Both the position numbers and the translations under genes were made by a program. A stretch of 60,000 bases of DNA, taken from NCBI GenBank assembly GCA_029204225.1, contig CM055108.1, forward strand, positions 17,239,125-17,299,124, written 5' to 3'. Of this stretch, positions 22,868 to 34,244 are shown one piece after another. The notes under the pieces are model-generated. The model was not told where the DNA came from. It ran no database searches and saw only the letters and a program-made list of their open reading frames with translations. Source of the stretch: Diphasiastrum complanatum (lineage: Eukaryota > Streptophyta > Lycopodiopsida > Lycopodiales > Lycopodiaceae). The stretch's first letter is position 1. Each line of letters starts with the position of its first letter.

Positions 22868-25800
22868 CTCTCTCTTCAACATTGGATGCTAGTTTCAACA
22901 TAGTCTTTGAGAACATTCCAAGATTAGATCTATGCATTAAATATAGGTCCTTTCCCAATGGTTTGGTGAAGATATCAGCCACACACTCCTTTGAAGAGAC
23001 ATGTTGAAGCTCCACCTCTTTGGCAATGACTTGATCTCTCACAAAATGGTGAGCAATCTCAATGTGCTTGCTCCTTGCATGAAAAATAGGATTGCTTGCC
23101 AAGCTTTGGGCTGAAAGGTTATCACAAAGTATGATTGGAGTCTTCTCTGGTTCCAGCAAGTGAAGATCCAATAACATCCTCTTGATCCAAAGAATCTCCT
23201 TGGTGCATGTTGTTAATGCCTTGTACTCGGCTTCGGTGGAAGATAGAGAGATAGTTGGTTGCTTCTTTGATAGCCATGAGACCACTCCATCTCCAAGATA
23301 GATTGCAAAGGCACTTGTTGACTTCCTATCCATTTGATCACCTGCAAAATCTGAATCTGAAAATCCACAAAGGTTAGGTGTAGTACCTCCATACAAGATG
23401 CCAAAATCTCTAGATCCCGAGATGTATCTAAGTACTCTCTTTCCTAGCTTCCAATGAGCCTCACTAGGATCTTGCATAAATTGACTTAGTTTACCAACCA
23501 CAAAGCTTAGATCAGGTCTTGTGATGGTTAACCATATAAGAGATCCTATTAGCTTTCTATAGAGAGTAATGTCCTTGAAGGATCTTTCATTACTTCTTGT
23601 AGTTAGCTTTACATTTGATTCCATAGGAGTAGAAACAACTTTACAATCTTCCATATGAAACCTTTTTAGAATAGAGTTAACATACTTTTCTTGACATATG
23701 AATGTAGATTTAGAAGTTCTAATAATCTCTATTCCTAAGATATAATGAAGTTTACCAAGATCTTGAATTTCAAACTCTCTTTTGAGTGCCATCTTGATTT
23801 CATCTATATCTAGATTGTTACCACCACTTAAGATAATGTCATCAACATAGATCAAAAGTAAAGTGATATCATTTTCATTCAATCTAAAGTAGAGAGAATG
23901 ATCATACTCACTCATAACAAAGTTTTGAGAAAGTAAGAAGGAATTGAGCTTAGCATACCAACTCCTTGGTGCTTGCTTTAGCCCATACAAACTCTTTTGG
24001 AGATAGCACACATGATTAGGCTCATCATGTGAAACATAGCCCTCAGGTTGCTCCATGTAAATATCTTCTTCAAGATCACCATTCAAGAAGGAATTAGTAA
24101 CATCCATTTGCCACATATCCCAATCATAAAGAGTTGCAAGAGAGATTAGGATTCGAATAGTTACCATCTTTGCCACGGGTGCAAAGGTCTCATCATAGTC
24201 AATACCATATTCTTGAGCATACCCCTTTGCCACCAACCTTGCCTTGTACTTGTTGATTGATCCATCTTGATTTGTCTTGATCTTGAAGATCCACTTACAA
24301 CCAATTGCCTTCTTGTCCTTTGGAAGCTTTACCAACCTCCATGTGTTGCTTTTGATGAGTGCTTGATGCTCATGATCCATGGCTTGGATCCATTCCTTCT
24401 TTTGAATTGCTTCACCTACACAAGTTGGTTCATCAAAAGAGGTAAGAAAAGCAAAGTTAGAGTTGTCCACCACTTGCTTTCCTTTTTTATCATAGGTTAG
24501 CCTTGATGGCTTAGCCCTTTGCCTTTGAGTCTTCCTTGAAGTTTGCTTTGGAGTGGCATCTCCATCTTCATCCAAGACATCTTGCACATCATGATGATTA
24601 GTAGGCACATCAACATCAACATCAACAACATTGGAAACATTCTCTTCATGAAAGATGACATCCCTACTTATGACAACTTTCTTTGTAGAAGGAATGTACA
24701 CTTTGTAAGCCTTGCTTACTTCACTATAGCCAACAAACACACCCTTCTTTGATGAAGGATCTTCTTTAGTTCTATCATCAAGTGTGATATTGACAAAACA
24801 TGTACATCCAAAGATCCTACAATGCTTGACACTCGGCCTTCTACCATAAAGAACCTCATGAGGAGTTTTACCATCCAAGGAAGCACTTGTCCATCTATTA
24901 CATAGATAGTTAGCACATGCTAAAGCTTCCCCCCAAAAAGACTTAGCAAGATTAGCATGTAGTCTCATTGCCTTGGCACATTCACAAAGGGCTCTATTCT
25001 TCCTCTCGGCCACTCCATTCTGTTGTGGAGTCCTAGGACTAGACATCTCCCTCTTAATCCCATGTGCTATACAAAAGTCTTTGAACCTATTTGAGGTGTA
25101 TTCCCCTCCATTATCTGATCTTAAGCATTTGATCTTTGTATTGAATTGGTTTTCCATTTCATTCTTGAACTTGACAAATGCAGCAAACACTTCATCCTTA
25201 CTTTTAAGAAGATAGATCCAAGTATACCTACTAAAGTCATCAATGAAAGTTTCATACATCTTTGCCCCACCATTGCTAGTTGTACTAGAAGAATGAATAT
25301 CAGAATGCACAAGTTGAAAAGCTTCTTTAGATCTAGAAGTAGATCTAGAATAAGCAAGTCTATGAGATTTGGACAAGGCACAATGTTCACAAACACTATT
25401 GTTTGCAACAAGACTTTTAGGGAGACCAAGAACAAGCTCTTTCTTTGCCATTACCTCCAAAGATTTGAAGTTGGGATGGCCCAACCTCTTGTGCCAAACT
25501 TCTTGGTTTGTCAATTGCTCCCTAGCCATACATCCTTCATGATTAGAGATCACACATGCATCAAGCTTGAAAAGTTTACCATGCCTCCTACCTTGAGCAA
25601 TCAAGGATCCACATTTACTTATCAAACATGCATCTCCAATGAACTCCACATCAAGTCCTTTGTCAATCATTTGACTTACACTAAGCAAATTCTTAGTGAT
25701 TGAAGGAATGTACAAAACATTTTCAAGATTTGCTTTCCTATTTGTTGAAAGGGAAATAGGAATAGTGCCTATGCCTTTGATGTCACATTGACCATCATTT

Positions 25801-26816
25801 GCAGTGTAGATGATGTTACCTTCTCCCTCATAAGACAATAAGGATGTAAAGTATTCCTTATGTCTTGTCATGTGAGATGAGGCTCCACTATCAATCCACC
25901 AAGGATCATTATCATCTATGTTGGCTAACAAACTTGAAGTCATAACAAGTGATTCACATGTGTTATGTTCTTCCTCATCTATTGTAAGATTTCCTTGCCT
26001 CTCTCCTTGCTCTCTTTTCTTCTTATAACATTCATTTGCAAAATGACCTTTTATCCCACAATAAAAGCACTTGAACTTTGACTTATTGTTCTTAGTAGAA
26101 GAGGAAGAGGAAGAGTGATCATCATGATCAAAGTTACCACCTTTGGACCATTTCCCTTTGCCTTTACCTTTGCCCTTGAATTTGCCTTTTGTGAAGAAAG
26201 CCTCTTTACCTCCACCTTGCAAGGATGCACCATCAAGCTTTGATTGCAACCTATGTTCTTCAGCCAATAAGATTTCTTGCAAGTCAACCACACTTGGCAA
26301 GACTCTTTGAATGGCAAAACTTTGCACAAGGTTAGCATGTTCATTTAGCAAACCATTCAACATAACTTGGACTATTTCACCATCTTTTATGTTCTCATCA
26401 ATGCATGCTAAATCATCACTTAGGGACTTAACTCTCAAGATAAATGCATGAGCACTTTCACCCTCTCTTTGCCTACTAGAAAATATTTGTCTCCTTAGGG
26501 TCAATACCCTAGATGTGGACTTTGATTCAAAGAGCTTCTTTAAGGCATTCCATGCCTCACTTGCACTTTGACACTTTCCAACTTCCTTGAGAAGTTCATT
26601 TGTAACATTCATTTTAATGATATGAAGAGCCCTTTTGGCCTTCTTATCAAACCTTTGTTGCTCTTGAAGTGTGAGAGGTCTCTCTTCAATTTCTGCAACT
26701 ATGTCCATGAGTTCATTCAACTCAAGTAAGGACTCCATCCTCACTTTCCAAGTAGAGTAGTTTGATGAACTCAACCTTTCACTAGACTCTAGCATGATCC
26801 CACCATTGGAAGCCAT
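22863..26816 (-). CDS. CopC gag-pol polyprotein, intact
   Basis: The 1317-residue protein is one uninterrupted frame from ATG 26816 (MASNGGIML). Gag (residues 1-290) has the copia gag pattern SSNYSTWKVRMESLL and a zinc knuckle with C250, C253, H258 and C263. The aspartic protease has D309-S-G. Integrase shows the HHCC finger (H442, H447, C476, C479) and a catalytic triad D506, D568, E604 with the standard 35-residue D-E spacing. RT has VTNSFLNG around D905 and YVDD at 990-993. RNase H has D1154/D1156, E1197 and D1232, and the end reads ADIFTKPL. The stop codon lies inside the first five bases of the LTR, so the purine tract is translated (NVEERV). All catalytic residues I can check are present. 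Opposite-strand frames here are shadows. Confidence 0.96.
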   Translation of the reverse strand: MASNGGIMLESSERLSSSNYSTWKVRMESLLELNELMDIVAEIEERPLTLQEQQRFDKKAKRALHIIKMNVTNELLKEVGKCQSASEAWNALKKLFESKSTSRVLTLRRQIFSSRQREGESAHAFILRVKSLSDDLACIDENIKDGEIVQVMLNGLLNEHANLVQSFAIQRVLPSVVDLQEILLAEEHRLQSKLDGASLQGGGKEAFFTKGKFKGKGKGKGKWSKGGNFDHDDHSSSSSSTKNNKSKFKCFYCGIKGHFANECYKKKREQGERQGNLTIDEEEHNTCESLVMTSSLLANIDDNDPWWIDSGASSHMTRHKEYFTSLLSYEGEGNIIYTANDGQCDIKGIGTIPISLSTNRKANLENVLYIPSITKNLLSVSQMIDKGLDVEFIGDACLISKCGSLIAQGRRHGKLFKLDACVISNHEGCMAREQLTNQEVWHKRLGHPNFKSLEVMAKKELVLGLPKSLVANNSVCEHCALSKSHRLAYSRSTSRSKEAFQLVHSDIHSSSTTSNGGAKMYETFIDDFSRYTWIYLLKSKDEVFAAFVKFKNEMENQFNTKIKCLRSDNGGEYTSNRFKDFCIAHGIKREMSSPRTPQQNGVAERKNRALCECAKAMRLHANLAKSFWGEALACANYLCNRWTSASLDGKTPHEVLYGRRPSVKHCRIFGCTCFVNITLDDRTKEDPSSKKGVFVGYSEVSKAYKVYIPSTKKVVISRDVIFHEENVSNVVDVDVDVPTNHHDVQDVLDEDGDATPKQTSRKTQRQRAKPSRLTYDKKGKQVVDNSNFAFLTSFDEPTCVGEAIQKKEWIQAMDHEHQALIKSNTWRLVKLPKDKKAIGCKWIFKIKTNQDGSINKYKARLVAKGYAQEYGIDYDETFAPVAKMVTIRILISLATLYDWDMWQMDVTNSFLNGDLEEDIYMEQPEGYVSHDEPNHVCYLQKSLYGLKQAPRSWYAKLNSFLLSQNFVMSEYDHSLYFRLNENDITLLLIYVDDIILSGGNNLDIDEIKMALKREFEIQDLGKLHYILGIEIIRTSKSTFICQEKYVNSILKRFHMEDCKVVSTPMESNVKLTTRSNERSFKDITLYRKLIGSLIWLTITRPDLSFVVGKLSQFMQDPSEAHWKLGKRVLRYISGSRDFGILYGGTTPNLCGFSDSDFAGDQMDRKSTSAFAIYLGDGVVSWLSKKQPTISLSSTEAEYKALTTCTKEILWIKRMLLDLHLLEPEKTPIILCDNLSAQSLASNPIFHARSKHIEIAHHFVRDQVIAKEVELQHVSSKECVADIFTKPLGKDLYLMHRSNLGMFSKTMLKLASNVEERV

Positions 26817-27974
26817 GATTCTAATGTTTCTTCAACTTTTAGGTTCTGTCCTAAAGCACTTAGCACTCACTTTTCTCTCAACAAATGATAGATAAAGAGA
26901 TCTATGAAGATTTAGGACCCTAAAACACTTCTATCTTGAACCTAGATGGTTTCCAAGCATAGAAAGGAAGATTGAAACACATGCAACACTTTGCACACAC
27001 TAAGAATGGATTACAAAATCAAACCAACCTGAACACACTCTTGCTTAAGCTCTCAAACTTTCCATCAAGTGACCAAATCAAGTTATGGTGTGAAGAGTTA
27101 CTTGCATTCTTAGAAAATACCCAAAACTAGGATGCCAAGATTACCTAGTAATGAACAAACTTGATCAACATATGATCAACACACTAAGATATTGATTCAA
27201 CCTGTAAAACCACATGTAAACCACACTTCTAAAAGTTTATAAACTCCAGCAAGTGATAAATACAAGATTTAGAGGTGAATGAATGAGCACACTTAGTGAA
27301 TCACAAGACTAGCTTCACTATCTTGTCAAATCTTGGTGTTTAGATGTAGATCTAAGATCACTTCACATGAGAATGTTCCTCAACCTGTTAAGAACCTGAA
27401 AACACACTTGCATAATGGTTAACACCTTCCAGCAAATGCTCCAATCAAATTACATAAGGAGAGTTACTTACATGCTCAACAAAGTACACCAAAATTTATG
27501 CCAAAATTGATGACAATCTTTACAATATGCTCTTCACAATGGAGCTTACAATATGTTCACCCAAAAAAGGGGATCTTTCATCCAAATGGGAGCTTTGCTC
27601 AGCCTTTAGGAGAATTACAACTCACTCAAAAGAGCATTTGTCATCCACTTAAGGAGAAGTTTCATCCACTTAAGGAGAGTGTTCATCAAGAATGGAGATT
27701 GTCAACAATAGGATTGAAAAGAACATTGTTAGTATTGAATATGCACAAGCCTCACAATCACAAATGATTAGGTGTTATGATCTGATCCAAAATAGTTTCT
27801 TTTCAGCCTCTGATCTTCAATAGACCTGAAATATGCTTTTGATCCACAAGTTCAACTCACAAAACAAAGGTTAGTAAGATTTGATCAACAAAGCAATGCA
27901 AAATCATGCTAGAACTTGATCAAACATCCAAATATCACCAAAAATGGAATACTTACTGTAAATAGAAGCCAACC
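26817..27974 (-). other. CopC 5' leader
   Basis: About 1.16 kb between primer site and gag start, with no conserved frame. It contains a short run of repeats around ATCCACTTAAGGAGAA (about 27645-27680). The packaging signal would be expected here, but none can be recognised by eye. Confidence 0.6.
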
Positions 27975-27987
27975 AGCTCTGATACCA
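27975..27987 (-). other. Primer-binding site of CopC
   Basis: The minus strand reads TGGTATCAGAGCT directly after the LTR end, the standard plant copia initiator-Met tRNA site. Confidence 0.92.
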
Positions 27988-28642
27988 TGTGAAAAATACA
28001 GATCCTAAGTGGATCTAAACTCCAAGATCATTGGCTTGAATGCTTGCACTCCAAACTACATAAGCTAGGAATTGGCAACACATTCTATGCTACCTAGAAT
28101 GCAAAGAACTTGATCAAAAAGCATTTATCACAAATGGAAACTTCCATAAACATCAAGTGCGGCCCAAAATAGCATTATACAGTCCATAATACATCAGCCT
28201 ACCACTTTTGGAAAGCACCTAAGATCATACACAATAGCTTGAAGACAAGACACACAACAATGCTCTCAATGGAGGAAGAAACAATGACAATGATCTATTG
28301 ATCTCAATGAAGCATACAAAAGGTTTCTCCAACCTGTTCTCCACGACTTCCCTACTATTTATGGATGAGGAAGATGACTCTCTCTCCTCTCTCTAGAAGG
28401 TACTTGACCCTAGATATTCCCTATATAGGAAAAATAGCTAAAAATGGCTTATATGACCAAAATACATCAAAATGGTCTCATTTTGAAGGGTATGAAGTTT
28501 GACACTTCATCATACTGAAAAAATACAATAAATAAAAACATTGTGGCCTGGTTCACACGTGTGAAACTCCAGAACCAAAACTATTTACAATTTTAGCCAA
28601 TTTAGGCCTCAAACTAGCTAGGAAATGTTGACAATTTTCACA
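27988..28642 (-). repeat. CopC 5' LTR, full length
   Basis: 655 bp with TGTGAAA...TTTCACA inverted ends. It includes the palindrome TTCACACGTGTGAA (28552-28565). A likely TATA box on the minus strand is TATATAGG (complement of CCTATATA, near 28422-28429). Confidence 0.92.
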
Positions 28643-30118
28643 TGAACAACGTGTCGTCTTCAATCAACTCAAAGAAGCCCTTACCAATGCACCTATCCTC
28701 CTCCGGGCTCCTGACTACTCCAAGGAATTCTATGTGCATACTGATGCATCCAAGTATGCCATTGGACCCATGCTCACCCAACCGGGAGAATTTAAAAAAA
28801 ATTTACCCAATCCAATTTTTCAATAGACAACTGATACCTACTGAAGTCAATTATACCACTACTAAGGGTGAAGCTTTGGCAATGGTCTGTGCGGTTTAGA
28901 AGTTTCGCCATTATCTACTGGAAAAAGTTTTTGCCTTCTTCACTAATCATCAAGCACTCCTATATCTCATCAACAAGACTTGCATGACGGGTCGTATTAC
29001 TAGATGGATCCTATTACTACGAGAATTTGAGTTTAGGATTGTGGTTCGAAAGGGAGTTCAACATTTTTTAGCAGACCATCTATCTTGAATCCCTAACCTA
29101 CCCACCCCAGATCAAGGCGTCAATGATGATTTACCCAATGCCATTTTATTTCAGGTTGATTCTACACCCATGTGGGCCAAGGAAATCACTAAATATCTAA
29201 CCTCAAGACAGATGGATCTTTCCTTATCTAACTCTGAACAACATGCATTGGTCCTCAAAACCAACCTTATATGTTAATTGTTGGCCAACTTTAAAAACAA
29301 TGGCTAGATGGAATTATCCGACGTTGTCTCACTGAAGGTGAAATACCCTCTGTCATTTTCCTCACTCATGAAGGTCATGAAGGCATTGGGGCAAGTTATT
29401 TCTCTTCTGAAATGACTGCTAAGAAAATCCTCTTGGCCGGATTTTGGTGGCCAACTCTCTTTAAAGATACACACACTTATACAAAAGGCCTGTGATGTTT
29501 GCCAATACAAAAAACGATTTCAAAAGACCGACTACATGCCTTTACACCCTGCCACCACTGATCAAGCTTTCCAAAAATGGAAAATTGAGCAGCGGGACCC
29601 ATTAGTCCCGCTGCTCGACACACTCAATCTCGTTAAATCATAGTAGCTATGGACTATTGTACAAAATGGGCTGAAGCAAGAGCTATTCGCAATGTTGATG
29701 CTCGTTTTACCATTATGCTTGTAGAATTCCATATTCCATTCCTTCGAGTAGCCTATAATCTCAAGCTAGATAATGGATAGATCCCAGTGAATAGATTATT
29801 CTATCTGGAACAACTGTGTGAAACACGTCGGATCAGCATCCATGCTCAACAAGTCCACAAATGTTGACAAAAGACATGGCATGATTGATCCTTAAATCTC
29901 AAAGAATTCTAGATTGGAGATAAGGTCCTATTATACCAGGCCAAAGGATTTAAAAAAAAACTTAAATTTTCTGGCCAAGGACCTTATATCATTTAGAAGA
30001 TATTTATTTCCAGATATATACAACTCCAAACATTACAAGGCGATATTTTAGACACTGTGGTCAATGGGAGCAGACTGAGGAAGTACAATGAGCCTTGTTT
30101 TTATCTTGATATTTATTA
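28643..30118 (+). pseudogene. Ty3/gypsy pol fragment: RNase H and integrase
   Basis: The fragment opens with the end of the RT/RNase H junction ([19 protein letters not shown]) and the RNase H motif [20 protein letters not shown] and FFTNHQALLYLIN follow. The integrase zinc finger H-x3-H is at about 29360 (HEGHEGIG) and its C-x2-C at about 29490 (CDVCQY). The core starts with MDYCTKWAEARA (about 29647) and keeps a LDNG block (about 29765). The C-terminal GDKVLLY part follows at about 29925. Stops and frameshifts are frequent. It is on the same strand as the GypD gag and may be its 3' part, the middle being lost or displaced by CopA and CopC. Its left edge exactly abuts the CopC LTR. Confidence 0.88.
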
Positions 30119-31203
30119 AGTTGTTTTATTTCCTAATTTTTCATCTTTAATTTTATTTAATGTCTGCTTGCCATTTCAACAAATTTTTGTTCTGTTTTCT
30201 TGTTTTAGAACATCAAGATATCATCAGATCAGACATACAATCAGTCTTTTTCTGTGAAAACCACAAGAATCATTCTTTTCAGAATATTTGTCTCACAACC
30301 ACCTCGAATAGAATTTGCCCAACCATTGTTTTAGGATGCACAATTCATTTTTGACCTCCACAAATTCTGTCTCACAGACAAACTTTTCAAAAATAGAAAA
30401 AAATTAGTTTTTGCATCAGATCATTCTTTCTGACAGAATTCGTAGGTAATTCACAGAGCCTCAAAATCATCTCCATGGTTTTGTTGTAATCTCCGCGAAT
30501 TATGATCAGACAAATTTTTGTACTATCAACCATCTTTGCCATTTTTGTACAAAAACATCACTTACAGGAATTCACCGATGCTCAGAATAGTGCCTCAAAA
30601 TTTGCAAACCTCATTAGAAAATTGTGGACATTGAGGATGATTTCTAAGTGAATTTGTGAATTTCTGTAAAAAAAAGTCTATATATAGGCCTCATCCATCT
30701 TATCCACGAATTCATTCTAGATTTTTGCTCCCAAGTTCATGCTGAAATTTTTCAGAAATTTCAAAACTTCCAGAACAATCTAGAATCATTGCTATCATGG
30801 CTTCTCGAGACCCCTCCTCTCTCTGCATCGCCGTAAGGTCCCCAAGCCTTACACGAATGACTTATTTCTACTAGAAGTTAAGAACCACTCTGACACAGTG
30901 TAATTAGCCAATGACATTCTCAACCATCTTGGCTTTGATCTATTGCATCGTCTTGAACAATAACACGAGAGTCGGATCTGTGCTGCCTACTCCTCCTACT
31001 CAGATGAATACCACTCATTTCACATTCCTTCCAAGGATGGCAGTTATGTCACTATTGATATCACACCCGCCAGGATCCAATTGATTGTATCTCCATATTC
31101 CTTCCAAGGATGGCAGCTACGTCACTATTGATATCACACCCACCAGGAACCAATTGATTGTATTTCCATATTCTGGCGAGTCAATCTAGGGCAAGAGCAC
31201 AAG
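30119..31203 (+). other. Gypsy 3' region with a degenerate unidentified reading frame
   Basis: After the gypsy pol stop the sequence resembles a leader, with spaced variants of CGCGAATTC (30360-30720). From ATG 30798 a broken frame (MASRDPSS, later HLGFDLLHRLEQ and SKDGSYVTIDITPA) can be followed with stops and shifts to about 31095. A 73-bp tandem duplication lies at 31025-31170. I do not recognise the protein. No gypsy LTR was found. Confidence 0.5.
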
Positions 31204-33767
31204 CTATGACCAAAACTTGCATCCAGTGAAATGATTGTTATTAGGTGGATCTACAAGTTGCCAAGTCTCATTTTGCATCAAAGCTTCATACTCGGCCTCC
31301 ATAGCTTTGATCCAATCCTTTGATTGAAGAGATTCCTCCACACTTGATGGTTCTTCAATGGAAGTGTGAAAAGCATGTAGAGAACTTGAATCCTCCAGTT
31401 GTTTGTCTTTTTCCAAGTAAGTGAGTCTTCTAGGCTCGGATCTCTCTCGGGTTTATCTTCTTGGAGTCATTGGTAGACTCGACTTCTCTTGTGATCTTGG
31501 CCCCAACAAATCTTCATCTTGATCAATACTTGATGAAGAGACTCCTCCTTGATGAATAAGCTCTTGAGATTCCTGCACATTGTCCTTCATGTACATTTGA
31601 TCTTCATGGAAGATCACATCTCTACTTATCATAGTTTGATTACTAGATGGAACAAAAATCCTATAGACTTTACTTGAGTAGCCTATCATAATGCCTTTAA
31701 GAGCATTAGCATCTTCTTCTTTTTCTTGTTTCAAGAGGTACATGTACAAAGCATACACATCCAAATGTTCTAAGATGATTGACCTCAAGTTTCCTTCCAT
31801 ACAACTTTTCATAAGGTGAAATATCTTCTATAGCATGATTTGGCAAAAAATTGCAAAGATAGTTAGCACATCCTATTGCTTCTCCCCAAAAATCTTTAGA
31901 AAGAGAAGCTCCTAGTCTAATTGCCTTTGCACATTCACATAGAGTTCTATTTTTTCTCTCAGCCACTCCATTAGATTGAGGAGAGTAGGAACAAGTGAAA
32001 CCTCTTCTAGTGCCAAAATCATTACAAAAGTTTATGAACTTTGTGGAGATGTATTCACCTCCATTATCACTTCTCAAAGCGTTAATTTTACAAGATAGTT
32101 GATTCTCAACAAAAGCTTTGAACTTCACAAAAGTTTCATATGAAAGTGCTTTAGAAGATAAGAGGTAAACCCAACAAAAACGTGAGTAATTATCAATAAA
32201 TGTTATAAAACATGTAGCTCCACCCTTGCTCTTGGTGGATGAGGAATGGATGTCACTATGGATGAGTTCCAAAGGTGCTTTGGACTTGATGGTTGATCTT
32301 TGATGTGGCCTTGCATGTGATTTGGCCAATGCACATGCATCACAAGGACTTGGCTCCTTTATCATGGACTTAGGCAAACCATGAGCTAGCTCCAACTTGC
32401 ACATACATTGCATGGCCTTGGAGTTGGGATGGCCCAACTTCCTATGCCATAGATCTTCACTTGAAAGCTTTCCTTGTAGCACAATATCCGAGCAAAGATT
32501 AGCATTTCCATTTCCATCAAGCTTGAATAACCTTTCAAAACAAGAGCATGATGCTATTATATCATCATCTTTTGAGATCAAGCAAGTAGCATCTTTAAAA
32601 TCTACTTGTAGAGCATCATCATTGAGTTGGCCTACACTTATTAGATTTTTTGTCAAACTAGCAACATAGAGCACATCATTGAAATCAAGCTTATCTAAAG
32701 ATATGCTTCCTATGCCTTCTATCATACATTCCTCATCATTTGCTCTATAGATACAACTTCGAGATCCTTTGTCTGGTACAAGATTACAAAAAGAGTTTTT
32801 ATCACTACTCATGTGGGATGAGGCACGACTATCTAGCCACCATACATTAGAATGCTTGAAAGAGGAAGATGAAAAGTTAGACATCATAAGTGAATCCTCT
32901 AAGTCACAAGAAGATTCATCTTCACAAGTGATGTTGGCTTGCTTTTTCCTTTTGTAGCATTGGGAGGTAAAATGCCCCTTTTTGCCACATGAGAAACAAG
33001 TAACCTTGTACTTGATCTTCTTCACATTGGATGAGCATGGTTCCTCCTTGGATGTCTTCTCCATTGCTTTTGTGCTATCCTTGGAGCTCTTGCCATTCTT
33101 CTTGTCTTTTCTCTTCTCCTTGGTCTTGGTGAAAAGTGCTTGATCACTTCCTCCATCCTTGAGAGACAATCTCTCAAATGTTGCCACTCAAGTTTGATGT
33201 CTATGCTCCTCGGGCTATCAAGACTCCTTGTAAGGCTTCTAAAGAGGGTAAGTCCTCTTTAATTGCATAAGATTGAACAATGGTATCAAAATCCTCACTT
33301 AATCCATTCAGAATAACTTGAACAATTTCTTTGGATTTGATAGAATCATCTATGCAACAAAGATCTTTATGGAGATCCTTGACTCTAGAAACATAGGATG
33401 AAGTACTTTCATCCTTTCTTTGAAAACTTTGAAAAATCATATATCTAAGAGTAAGGACTTTTGAAGTATTTTTTGACTCATAAATGGATTGAAGAGTACT
33501 CCATGCATCTTGAGCATTAACACAAGGGCTAATCTCTCTTAGAACTTCATTAGAGACATCTAGCTTTAAAACATGAAGAGCAATACATGCTCTTTTCTTG
33601 AATTTGGAAATTTCTTGGGGATTAGTAGGCTCCTTCTCATTTCCATTAACTATATCTATTAGATCTTGAAGTACAAGAATGGATTCTATCCTAACTTTCC
33701 ATGTACCATAATTTGTAGAAGTGAGTCTCTCACTTTGTTCTAATAGATAAGATCCCATTGAAGTCAT
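31204..33767 (-). pseudogene. CopE gag-protease-integrase, truncated copia polyprotein
   Basis: Gag starts at ATG 33767 (MTSMGSYLLEQSERL) and runs to about 33190, where a frameshift leads into ERLSLKDGGSDQALF. A good zinc knuckle follows (CFSCGKKGHFTSQC). The protease motif reads LDSRASSHM: the glycine of DSG is Arg. Integrase has the HHCC finger (HRKLGHPNSK, CDACALAKSH), HSDIHSS, RSDNGGEY and NGVAERKN. A further frameshift lies near 31710-31800. The text ends at the very start of RT (WKAMEAEYEALM-like, then GCKFW) at about 31205. RT and RNase H are missing. The protein cannot be complete or active. Confidence 0.9.
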
Positions 33768-34230
33768 GTCTAGAAAATTGGTTTTGGCTTACTAAATGAA
33801 TGTTTTCAGAGGTTTAAAACTAATCAAATGTAAACTATTGATCACTTGGAATCAAGTAACAAATGATTGCGAACTCAAGGATGGCCAAAAATGACAATTT
33901 CTAGATGCAAGTCAAAATTTGCACTTTATTTTTCAAAGCAAAAGTGGATGAAGTAAATCTGAGTTCACACGTGTGAAATAGATTTAAAAAGTCAAATTTA
34001 TCATTTGAAAAGTTTTATCCATTCATAGGATCATAGATCCAAACAATGCTTCTTAGATTGAAGAAAATTGAAAAATAGTCAAAATTTGTTATTTTGACCC
34101 CTACAAAAAAAGGATCCTTGATATTATAGCCTTCAAGTATGTAAAACTCTGTTTTTCTTCAAAATTTCACCAAAAATGATGAGAAGTCATTCCATTTGAC
34201 AAAGCAATGATTAGTGTGTATTCTCCTATC
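33768..34230 (-). other. CopE 5' leader
   Basis: Non-coding spacer between primer site and gag. It holds a perfect 14-bp palindrome TTCACACGTGTGAA at 33964-33977, identical to the one in the CopC LTRs. Confidence 0.55.
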
Positions 34231-34231
34231 A

Positions 34232-34244
34232 AGCTCTAATACCA
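34232..34244 (-). other. Primer-binding site of CopE
   Basis: The minus strand reads TGGTATTAGAGCT, one base from the plant copia consensus, directly following the LTR end. Confidence 0.8.

Larger units (their letters stand above)
22373..28642 (-). mobile_element. CopC: young Ty1/copia element with intact gag-pol
   Basis: The element lies on the minus strand: 5' LTR 27988-28642, primer site 27975-27987, leader 26817-27974, gag-pol 26816-22863, purine tract near 22868-22878 and a 3' LTR at 22867-22373. The two LTRs differ at two of 495 aligned positions. About 160 bp at the outer end of the 3' LTR is missing, so no target duplication can be checked. Except for that loss everything needed for autonomous movement appears present. 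Confidence 0.92.

Noticed and set aside
24267-25703. Plus-strand frames of up to 185 codons inside CopC
   Set aside because: They are antisense to the intact gag-pol and contain no family motif.
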